In this document: positions 9,227-16,386 of the stretch, piece after piece
Position numbering within the stretch: position 1 is the stretch's first letter
How the letters are laid out: every line of letters starts with the position of its first letter
Notes under the pieces: generated by a model
The model's database searches: none
What the model was told of the DNA's origin: nothing
The model's input: only the letters and a program-made list of their open reading frames with translations
Assembly (NCBI GenBank): GCA_028715605.1
Contig: JAQURM010000004.1
Span: 62,001 to 126,000 of the forward strand
Direction of reading: 5' to 3'
Source: Desulfovibrionales bacterium
GTDB taxonomy: Bacteria > Desulfobacterota > QYQD01
Length of the DNA: 64,000 nucleotides
Program-made: the position numbers and the translations under genes

Positions 9227-11407
9227 ATGCCCAGAAGAATAACCAGGGAAACAAAAGAAAGGGCAATCCAGCCCGCGGATGTACTGGCCGCCATGCGCAA
9301 GGCAGGGCGGCCTCTTTTTATGTGTGATATTTTGCATATTTTAAGCCCTGCGCCACGGGACAAAAAGTTGGTAAAGGACATGATAATCCGGATGGGGGAA
9401 GCCGGTGATCTTATACTACTTAAAGAGGGCCGCTATGGTCTCCCGGAACGTATGAACCTGGTTACGGGACGTCTGCAGATCAACACGGGTGGTTTTGGCT
9501 TTGTGATCCCGGAAGCAAAAGATATAGAAGACGTATTTATACCGGGACGGGAGATAAAGGATGCCATCCACGGCGATCGGGTAATGGTACGCCTGGAACA
9601 TGGACTGAGAGGTCGCCGGCCGGAGGGGAGAGTCATCCGTATCCTGGAGAGGAAAGCCAAATATATCGTTGGGGCCTTCACCAGGGGACGGGGAGCCTCC
9701 TACGTAATACCTGAGGATGAACGATTTCCGTTTGAAGTTGTCATCTCTTCACGGGAGACCGTCGGCGCCTGTTCGGATGAGGTGGTGGTAGCGGAGATAA
9801 CGAATTTCCCTCCAGGAAGGCGAAACCCTGAAGGCCGGATAATAAAAGTGCTTGGCGACCCTGATGATATAGCCGTACAGACGCAGATGGTCATTTTCAA
9901 GCACGGCCTTATTCAGGACTTCAGCCCTGAGGCAGAGGAGCAGGCGCGGCGTCTGCCTTCCGAGGTTACATCCAAAATGGTAAGGGGCCGGGAGGACCTG
10001 CGGGGTATCCTTACCGTGACCATTGATGGAGAGCAGGCCAAAGATTTTGACGATGCCGTATCTATAGAGAAGGATCGCCAGGGTTATAATCTCTATGTCT
10101 CCATTGCCGATATCAGCCATTATGTGCCGGCAGGAAGTCCTTTGGACGAAGATGCCTATAAGCGTAGTAACAGTGTCTATTTCCCTAATTTTGTCGTTCC
10201 CATGTTTCCACCCAGCCTTTCAGACTATTTAGGCAGCTTGAGGCCCCAGGTGGAGCGACTGGCCTTTACCGTCTTTCTGCATTTTGACCGCCAGGGGAAG
10301 ATGAGGGAACGCCGTTTTTACAAAAGCGTCATCCGAAGTGACGCCCGTTTAACCTATACAGAGGTCAAAGGCATCCTGGTGGATAAGGACAGAAGCCTGC
10401 GCCAAAAATACAGGCCGATGGTTAAATCATTGGAATGGATGGCTGAGTTGGGTCAGAAAATCGCCGGGAATAGACGACGGCGCGGCAGTATTGATTTTGA
10501 TCTCCCTGAACCGGCCATAATACTTGGCGTGCAAGGAACCCTGGAGGACATCGTGCGCCGGGAAAGAAACCTGGCCCACCAGATCATAGAGGAATTTATG
10601 ATAGCGGCCAACGAGGCCGTGGCCGAGCATATCTCCGAGAGAGATATCCCTTGTCTCTATCGCATACACGAGGAGCCTGAGGCAGCAAAAGTTCACAATT
10701 TTCTCAATTTTGCCTATTCTCTGGGGTTGCCTATTACGTTTCCAGAAAAGATGACTCCGCACTGGTTTCAACAGGTGCTCGGTCTGGTAGAAGGCGCGCC
10801 GGGCGAATATGTGGTTAACACGCTACTCCTGCGTTCCATGAAACAGGCGGTTTATGCGGCTGAGAACCGCGGGCATTTTGGTTTAGCCTCAGCCCACTAC
10901 ACCCATTTTACCTCTCCCATTCGCCGCTATGCCGACTTGATTGTACACCGCATCTTACACCATGCGTTAGAAGGCAGTACCGGGCCACTTTATACCTTCG
11001 AACAACTATCCGAGATAGGCCAGTATATCTCAACGCAGGAACGTCTGGCCATGGAGGCGGAACGCGAAATGGTGGATCGTCTGCGCACCCGGTTTATGGC
11101 GGATAAAATCGGAGAGGAGTATGACGGCATCATCTCGGCGGTTACGGCCTTCGGATTTTTTGTGGAACTGCGGGAGATTTTTGTAGAAGGTGTGGTACGC
11201 CTCGTGGACATGGCCGATGATTACTATTATTACGAAGAAAAACACCATCGTCTGGTGGGTAGAAGAAAAAAGCAGATTTTTCAGATAGGGGACTTTGTTC
11301 GGGTCCAGGTGGCCAGGGTCGATATCTCGCGCCGGCATATCAATCTTATTCTGGTTATGAAGTACACATCCAGGGGAATTTCTGACCTGAGGGAATCAAA
11401 AAAATAG
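9227..11407 (+). CDS. rnr: Ribonuclease R
   Basis: Processive 3'-5' exoribonuclease of the RNB family, degrading structured RNA in the cytoplasm. 726 residues. Order: N-terminal winged-helix segment, cold-shock OB domains, RNB catalytic domain with DGEQAKDFDDAVS (the Asp cluster that binds metal) and ADISHYV, then SAHYTHFTSPIRRYADLIVHR, and a C-terminal S1 domain (YDGIISAVTAFGFFVEL). ATG 9227 has AAAGG upstream. The C-terminal basic tail is short. Confidence 0.97.
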   Translation: MPRRITRETKERAIQPADVLAAMRKAGRPLFMCDILHILSPAPRDKKLVKDMIIRMGEAGDLILLKEGRYGLPERMNLVTGRLQINTGGFGFVIPEAKDIEDVFIPGREIKDAIHGDRVMVRLEHGLRGRRPEGRVIRILERKAKYIVGAFTRGRGASYVIPEDERFPFEVVISSRETVGACSDEVVVAEITNFPPGRRNPEGRIIKVLGDPDDIAVQTQMVIFKHGLIQDFSPEAEEQARRLPSEVTSKMVRGREDLRGILTVTIDGEQAKDFDDAVSIEKDRQGYNLYVSIADISHYVPAGSPLDEDAYKRSNSVYFPNFVVPMFPPSLSDYLGSLRPQVERLAFTVFLHFDRQGKMRERRFYKSVIRSDARLTYTEVKGILVDKDRSLRQKYRPMVKSLEWMAELGQKIAGNRRRRGSIDFDLPEPAIILGVQGTLEDIVRRERNLAHQIIEEFMIAANEAVAEHISERDIPCLYRIHEEPEAAKVHNFLNFAYSLGLPITFPEKMTPHWFQQVLGLVEGAPGEYVVNTLLLRSMKQAVYAAENRGHFGLASAHYTHFTSPIRRYADLIVHRILHHALEGSTGPLYTFEQLSEIGQYISTQERLAMEAEREMVDRLRTRFMADKIGEEYDGIISAVTAFGFFVELREIFVEGVVRLVDMADDYYYYEEKHHRLVGRRKKQIFQIGDFVRVQVARVDISRRHINLILVMKYTSRGISDLRESKK

Positions 11408-11438
11408 CTGCCTGGATTTTGTATCGTAGGTTATTAGC

Positions 11439-12176
11439 GTGGAAACCATCAAAGCTAATCTTGTCAACCTGGCCATTGTTTTACATAAGCCACGTTATCC
11501 GGAGAATATCGGGGCGGCAGCGCGCTGTGCTCTGAACATGGGCATCTCTAAGATAACGGTGGTGAGTCCGGCCAATCCGGATAGAGAAAAGATGCTTAAG
11601 ATGGCTACGCATGAAGCGGCGGGCCTGATTGAAGATATGGAGATCCATGACAACCTGGACGTGGCCCTGGCCCCTTTTCACTATATAGTCGGGACTACGG
11701 CCAGGCTGGGCAGACATCGGCAGGCCTTGGAGACGCCGCGGGAACTGGCCGGTCGTATCGTAGACATTTCTCAAAATAATCGCGTAGCCCTCCTTTTTGG
11801 CCCGGAGAACACGGGCCTGAGCAACGAGGAGCTGAGATACTGTCATATTGTGACCACCATACCTACAGCCAATTTTGCTTCGCTTAACCTGGCCCAAGCC
11901 GTCATGATTGTGTGTTACGAGATACTCATGGCCCGTATGGAAGCCACTTCTCGGGATCGTATTACACCGCATCTGGCGACTTCTGCAGAGCTGGAGGGGA
12001 TGTATGCGGATCTTCAGGAGGCGCTGCTCACGATTGGTTTTCTTAAATCTGGGGAGCAGGAGTATGGCCTTAACCAAGTGCGGGCCTTTCTTTCCCGCGT
12101 CAAACTTCTCTCACGGGAGACTCAACTCATCCGCGGCCTCTGCCGGCAGCTTAAGTGGTTTAAGAAGAATTCATAA
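11439..12176 (+). CDS. trmJ: TrmJ-type tRNA (cytidine/uridine-2'-O-)-methyltransferase
   Basis: SPOUT-fold RNA methyltransferase. 245 residues, as in TrmJ, which methylates ribose 32 of tRNA. Motifs: LHKPRYPENIGAAARCALNMG at the N-terminus, LFGPENTGLSNEEL (motif 2) and SLNLAQAVMIVCYE (motif 3) that form the knotted SAM site, then a C-terminal helical extension typical of TrmJ. The start is GTG 11439. It lies 31 bp after rnr in the same direction and may be co-transcribed. Assignment to TrmJ rather than another TrmH-family member rests on the C-terminal extension and length. Confidence 0.88.
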   Translation: METIKANLVNLAIVLHKPRYPENIGAAARCALNMGISKITVVSPANPDREKMLKMATHEAAGLIEDMEIHDNLDVALAPFHYIVGTTARLGRHRQALETPRELAGRIVDISQNNRVALLFGPENTGLSNEELRYCHIVTTIPTANFASLNLAQAVMIVCYEILMARMEATSRDRITPHLATSAELEGMYADLQEALLTIGFLKSGEQEYGLNQVRAFLSRVKLLSRETQLIRGLCRQLKWFKKNS

Positions 12177-12178
12177 TG

Positions 12179-12254
12179 TTCACGCAAAGAACGCAGAGAT
12201 AATGAATGAGTTAGAAAAATAGTTTTCTCTGCGTGCTTTGCGCCTTTGCGGTGA
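12179..12254. repeat. Dispersed palindrome, ACGCAGAG family
   Basis: The left arm (12179-12198, with CACGCAAAGAACGCAGAG) and right arm (12227-12254, with CTCTGCGTGCTTTGCG) are imperfect inverted copies. Relatives lie at 14168-14190 and 21877-21960. It sits between the convergent trmJ and TPR lipoprotein genes and could also act as a weak bidirectional terminator, though there is no long T-run. Confidence 0.7.
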
Positions 12255-12264
12255 GAACGGGGTA

Positions 12265-13212
12265 CTATTGGCAGGGCAGATCGAATTCAGGAGATGACAT
12301 CTCTTTAAGTTTTTCTTCAAGATCGGCTATAGGAGATTTGAGATTTCCGGCTTCATCGGCCCTTTTTAGTATTTCAAGCACAAGCGAGGCCTTTTCCTTA
12401 TGTCCGATATTATAACAGACGTTGAAGGCCCTCCAGGCATATTCAGCGGCCTCAGACCACCTTTCCTGTTTTAGGGTTAACCTGGCCAGCATCTCCAGAT
12501 CAGCAGCGATACCGGGATAATCGAGGGTTTCCTGGTCAAGTTCCAGGGCCTTTCCCCATAGGGGTTGGGCCTCCATATAATTTCCCTCAGACATGCGTAT
12601 AAGGCCCAGATTATGGCAGGCTGAAGCCATCCCAGATTTATTATCCCCGGCCTCATAGATGGCTATGGCTTTCGATACATAATCATTCGCCATGGGAAGA
12701 AGACCTTTTTGCCAATATAGGTGTCCCATAAGATTGAGGACAAATGCTTGCTGGACATCATCCTTGCCGCGGGTTGCCGCCTGAAAAGCCTCTTCCAGGT
12801 GTCTTTCGGCCTGGCCTGGATTTTCCGCCTTCAGGTCAACCGCAGCCAGATTGCTTAGACTGAGAGATAGCCCTGCTTCGTTATCCAGATTACGCTGAAT
12901 GCGGGCGGCCAGGGTAAAGAATTCTCTAGCCTCATGGAGCTTGCCGGTATTCAGGGCCAGTATGCCGATATTGTTATAGTCATAAGCCATGCCGGGAAGG
13001 TTGTCTGTGGACTGGTTAATTCGCAGGGAATCTTCAAATAAGGACAAGGCCCGGCTATAACAACCCTTTTTAAACCAGCGTAATCCCTGATTGGCATAAT
13101 CCAGCGCCTTTTCTTTTTCTAATTCTATGGGCTTCGGCGGCGCGCCTGCACAGCCTGAGAGGCCGGATAACATTAACAGTATGCAGGCTATTATCAGAAG
13201 ACAGCGGCGCAT
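12265..13212 (-). CDS. TPR-repeat lipoprotein of the MCE transport operon
   Basis: 315 residues. A lipoprotein signal peptide ends in LSGC at about residues 18-21, so the mature protein should be lipid-anchored in the envelope. The rest is a chain of about six tetratricopeptide repeats (recognisable pattern YNNIGILALNTGKLHEA, LNLMGHLYWQKGLL, CHNLGLIRMSEGNYMEA). TPR proteins act as scaffolds. As the last gene after mlaE, the ATPase-like gene and the MCE gene, it most likely binds components of this lipid transport complex at the outer membrane side. That role is inferred from position only. Confidence 0.8.
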   Translation of the reverse strand: MRRCLLIIACILLMLSGLSGCAGAPPKPIELEKEKALDYANQGLRWFKKGCYSRALSLFEDSLRINQSTDNLPGMAYDYNNIGILALNTGKLHEAREFFTLAARIQRNLDNEAGLSLSLSNLAAVDLKAENPGQAERHLEEAFQAATRGKDDVQQAFVLNLMGHLYWQKGLLPMANDYVSKAIAIYEAGDNKSGMASACHNLGLIRMSEGNYMEAQPLWGKALELDQETLDYPGIAADLEMLARLTLKQERWSEAAEYAWRAFNVCYNIGHKEKASLVLEILKRADEAGNLKSPIADLEEKLKEMSSPEFDLPCQ

Positions 13213-14130
13213 TTATCTTACTCCTCTTGTATCCGGCTGAATAATTCCCTTTTCTTTCGGGAGGATGCCGCCTTTAATGAGCGGACTACGTTTGGCGGAT
13301 TCCAGTATCTGGTCCAGTTTCTGTAAATTCTCACGCGCTCCCTGGGCAATGGCCGGCGCATCACGGCTGGCGGTTTTTATATCATGCAGGATTTTTCTCA
13401 TTTCTTGCATGGCTTCCGGCAGGACCCGGGCGGCCTGCTCTAAGCCTTGCGATGTTTTCTCGGCGTTAGCCAATGTGGCCTCCAGGTGGGCCATCTGCCG
13501 GTCCAGTTGCTCATAAAGGTCATTTTTTACCAGTACGTTACCCAGCCCCTGGCCCCTTTTTATATCATTGGTTATGGCCCGCAGGTCCCATAGCGTACCC
13601 AATAACGGGCCTTCCGGGTCCTTGATCTGATCCATAGTCTCCTCGAGACTGTATAGTATCCGGGTAAGGGCATTGAATTTTTCTTCCAGGTGAAACTCTT
13701 CAGCATAATCACTGAGAGATTTTTTCCTCTTTGAGGGGATGGTTCCCTCTTCAGATATAAGGGGTGACTCCGGCGAACCGGCGGATATGGATATATATTC
13801 GCTGCCAATGAAGGTGGGACTGGCTACGACCGCTACCGAGTCCCGCCTGATCAATTTTGAGTATCCCCTCAGGATTTTGATGGTGACTCCTACCTTGTTT
13901 TGCGGGGTGATCTCTAACGAAGTCACCCGCCCCACATCAGTATTAAATATCTTGACGGTGGCCCCTTCCCTGAGATTGTAGCCCTCATCAAAGACAATAT
14001 TATAGATGCCATAATCCCTAAACCAGGCCTTACCGCGGCCGATGACGATTACGCTTCCGGTTACTACGATGATGGTAAGGATGAGCAAAGCACCCACCAT
14101 CTTTTCCATTATGCTAAACTTCATTTCCAT
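13213..14130 (-). CDS. MlaD/MCE-family lipid transport protein
   Basis: About 305 residues with an N-terminal membrane anchor (about residues 8-30) and one MCE domain (about 37-115, with GYNLREGATVKIFNTDVGRV and SPTFIGSEYISI). A long helical C-terminal part follows. MCE proteins form hexameric rings that carry lipids across the periplasm as substrate-binding parts of Mla-type ABC systems. I chose ATG 14130; an in-frame TTG at 14163 would add 11 unconserved residues and place AGGAGG inside the gene, although the distance from AGGAGG to ATG 14130 is long (15 bp). A 273-bp repeat-bearing gap separates it from the upstream ATPase-like gene. Confidence 0.87.
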   Translation of the reverse strand: MEMKFSIMEKMVGALLILTIIVVTGSVIVIGRGKAWFRDYGIYNIVFDEGYNLREGATVKIFNTDVGRVTSLEITPQNKVGVTIKILRGYSKLIRRDSVAVVASPTFIGSEYISISAGSPESPLISEEGTIPSKRKKSLSDYAEEFHLEEKFNALTRILYSLEETMDQIKDPEGPLLGTLWDLRAITNDIKRGQGLGNVLVKNDLYEQLDRQMAHLEATLANAEKTSQGLEQAARVLPEAMQEMRKILHDIKTASRDAPAIAQGARENLQKLDQILESAKRSPLIKGGILPKEKGIIQPDTRGVR

Positions 14131-14167
14131 AATCGGATGCTGTTCCCTCCTGGATATTATCAAAACC

Positions 14168-14345
14168 TAACCGCAGAGTACACAGAGAAACTATAACGTA
14201 CTAATGAGTTCAAAGTTGAAAGTTCAAAGTTAAAATCAATGCCAAATGCCAAAGCTCAAAACGTCACTCGTCACTGGTCATTGGTTAAGTTGGGGAAATA
14301 TAGCCCCCTTTTACCAGTGACAAATGACTATTGACTAATGACCCC
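14168..14345. repeat. Composite intergenic repeats (ACCGCAGAG, GTTCAAAGTT and GTCACTGGT words)
   Basis: This gap inside the Mla operon holds a single arm of the CGCAGAG family (14168-14190), then TTCAAAGTTGAAAGTTCAAAGTT direct and inverted words near 14210-14233. Next come GTCACTCGTCACTGGTCATTGGT and its opposite-orientation partner ending near 14345. No gene is visible. It separates the ATPase-like gene from the MCE gene and could uncouple their expression. Confidence 0.6.
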
Positions 14346-14403
14346 TACTTTTGTCATTTGGAACTTACGTAAACCCCTCTGTGGTTGTTTTTCACGAAAG
14401 TTT

Positions 14404-15108
14404 TTACATTACCCTCTCCGAGCCAGGATTTTCTCCGGCCAGCCTCCCCTCTTCCAGGGTATATGAGCGACCGATGAATGCGGACAGGGAGGCGAATGAG
14501 GCAGCGCTTGTGGAGGCGACCAGCAGGGAGCTGCCCATCTCCTGCAGGCATTTTCCCGCATAGGATATAAGCAGGGTCTGTCCTTCTGTAGAAAGGGTAT
14601 CGATTATTCTGTCCAATAGTATCAGGATAGGTTTTTTGGCCAGCTCCCGGGCGCATACTGCCCGTTTAAATATCTCCGCATTAACCTCTGTGGGATGCAG
14701 GTCTTTATAATCATTGACCTGGAAATAGGTTAAGAGTCTTTCCCCTTCTTCCCAGACATCATGCAGTGATCTGTTTTCGTAGTAGGCCCATCCCAGGGAT
14801 ACGTTTTGTAATAAGGTGAGATTGCTTATCAGGGCCGTATCCTCGGCTACGTAAGCAATCTTTCGGCGCAGGGAAAGAAGGTCTATTTCCCTGTCAAAAG
14901 GTACGGGTATCCCATCCAGATAGATTTCTCCCTGCGTTGGTTTCAGCAAAGTGGCGCATATTTGGAGCAACTCAGCGCCGGACAGGCCGGTTGGGTCACA
15001 GAGACCGATCCCTTCGCCATATTGTACGGCTAGGTTAACCCCCTGCAGTATATTTTTCCCGTTATCTTTATACCATACATTATTTATGTGGAGGCGAATT
15101 GCGTCCAT
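14404..15108 (-). CDS. MlaF-like ABC ATPase with lost catalytic motifs
   Basis: 234 residues with the length and overall pattern of MlaF (N-terminal beta strands, DGIPV loop, Q-loop region AYVAED, ARELAKKP helix). Every catalytic element has decayed. Walker A reads G35-LCDPTGLSGAE, with Gly, Lys, Ser and Thr of GxGKST replaced. The signature LSGGQ is replaced by EVNAEI (residues 141-146). Walker B ILILLD ends in Arg167 instead of the catalytic Glu. The H-loop His is replaced (VASTS). The reading frame is intact and sits 7 bp after mlaE, so it is expressed as part of the operon. It is either a non-hydrolysing partner needing another ATPase, or a regulatory or structural subunit. Confidence 0.8.
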   Translation of the reverse strand: MDAIRLHINNVWYKDNGKNILQGVNLAVQYGEGIGLCDPTGLSGAELLQICATLLKPTQGEIYLDGIPVPFDREIDLLSLRRKIAYVAEDTALISNLTLLQNVSLGWAYYENRSLHDVWEEGERLLTYFQVNDYKDLHPTEVNAEIFKRAVCARELAKKPILILLDRIIDTLSTEGQTLLISYAGKCLQEMGSSLLVASTSAASFASLSAFIGRSYTLEEGRLAGENPGSERVM

Positions 15109-15115
15109 TTTCCAA

Positions 15116-15940
15116 TCACAGGTAAAAAAAGGTGGATATGAGGACGTTCAGGACAAAACAATACACCAGACATTGTACAGCGGCCCGGGCGGTGACCTGT
15201 GGCACTTCAGTGATAGCCTTTTTAGCCAGACCGCCCTGGTAAGTACAGACCAGAGAGATAATGAGGCCGAAGAAAAGGGCCTTAACAAAGCCTATAATGA
15301 CATCAAACCCTGTAATAGCCCGATAGAATGAAGGAAGTAAGACAGAAAATGGCGTTCCTGTGAATATCCAGGCGAATAAGTATCCCCCGGTAATAGCTAC
15401 AGCGTCAAACCAGACAAAAAGGCAGATGATAGCCAGTATTACTCCCAAGACACGGGGCAGAACCACAAGGTGCAGAGGGTCTATTCCCAGCATACGGAGC
15501 GCGCGCATTTCTTTAAGGACATGCATATAACCTATCTCTACCGACATGGACATCCCGGACCGGAGTATGACGACCAGCGTGGTCATCAGCGGCCCAATTT
15601 CCCGTATAACTACGGCTACAAGTAATGTGCCCAGGAACTCTTCACTCCCGACCCTGGTCAGTTGGCCCAGGGATTGAACGATAACCAAAAAGCCGAAAAT
15701 AAGGGCCACGAGGCTTATGATGCCTAGAGACTGAACCCCTGTAAAATATATTTGTTGTATGACAGTCTGCCTGACAAGGCGTCGCCCTATCTTACGTTCT
15801 TTGAAAAAAATATAGATGAGGCGTGTGAGAAGGCCCACAACATTGCTTAAATGCCGGATCCTTTCTACTGTACTGCGGCCAAGGCAGCCAAGGAGCCACC
15901 CGGGAGATAATCCGGATATGTTGCCTTGATACCCGCCCAT
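15116..15940 (-). CDS. mlaE: MlaE-family ABC transporter permease
   Basis: 274 residues, five to six membrane helices. The MlaE core is clear: IYFTGVQSLGIISLVALIFG, REIGPLMTTLVVILRSG, the MRALRMLGIDPLHLVVLPRVLG segment, and the C-terminal YQGGLAKKAITEVPQVTARA. MlaE dimers sit in the inner membrane below the MCE ring and move phospholipid or other hydrophobic substrate. It is 5 bp from the small gene upstream and 7 bp from the ATPase-like gene downstream. The N-terminus upstream of about residue 25 is poorly conserved, so a later start is possible. Confidence 0.93.
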   Translation of the reverse strand: MGGYQGNISGLSPGWLLGCLGRSTVERIRHLSNVVGLLTRLIYIFFKERKIGRRLVRQTVIQQIYFTGVQSLGIISLVALIFGFLVIVQSLGQLTRVGSEEFLGTLLVAVVIREIGPLMTTLVVILRSGMSMSVEIGYMHVLKEMRALRMLGIDPLHLVVLPRVLGVILAIICLFVWFDAVAITGGYLFAWIFTGTPFSVLLPSFYRAITGFDVIIGFVKALFFGLIISLVCTYQGGLAKKAITEVPQVTARAAVQCLVYCFVLNVLISTFFYL

Positions 15941-15945
15941 TCGTT

Positions 15946-16278
15946 TTATGCCCTGATGCCCTTTTCTGACAGCATTTTTTCCGCAAATCCCAGGATAAAA
16001 TCCCTTTGTGCCTTACTGGCATATTGGATGCAGTCGCAGCGAAGAGTCTGCTTGCTGCGTATGAGAAACTCGAATTTTACGCAATCCTCGCAAACCTCAA
16101 TAGAGAAACAAAACGGCTTGCAATTTCCGTGAGTGTATTGTGTCTCAACCAATAGGTCATCCGGGAGGTCAACCCAGAACAGACCTTCTACAGAAGACAA
16201 TTGGGCATGTTCACGAAGGTATTCCACAATCTGTTCGATTTGTCCTTTATCCAGTTCATCAATCAGATATTGCCGCAC
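15946..16278 (-). CDS. Small cysteine-containing protein of unknown function
   Basis: 110 residues. Not recognised as a named family. It has six Cys in the central part (pattern C-x3-C-x5-C-x2-C then CDC near residue 80), suggesting metal binding or a small zinc-finger-like fold. The N-terminal third is helical and acidic. It is the first gene of the Mla-type operon, ending 5 bp before mlaE, so it is co-transcribed, but nothing in the sequence ties it to transport. Confidence 0.7.
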   Translation of the reverse strand: MRQYLIDELDKGQIEQIVEYLREHAQLSSVEGLFWVDLPDDLLVETQYTHGNCKPFCFSIEVCEDCVKFEFLIRSKQTLRCDCIQYASKAQRDFILGFAEKMLSEKGIRA

Positions 16279-16295
16279 TGATACTCCTTTTCTTA

Positions 16296-16384
16296 GCTGT
16301 CAGCACTCTTAATTTCAAAGTTGAAATCTGAAATTTGAGTTCTCTTTTTTGCTGACTGCTGATTGCTGAGAGCCGATAGCCGCT
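16296..16384. repeat. Short inverted and direct repeat words between genes
   Basis: Contains TTTCAAAGTTGAAA (palindromic), AAATCTGAAATTTGA and a run of GCTGACTGCTGATTGCTGA words. These resemble the TCAAAGTT and GCTGA words in other gaps of the window. No gene. Confidence 0.45.
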
Positions 16385-16386
16385 CA

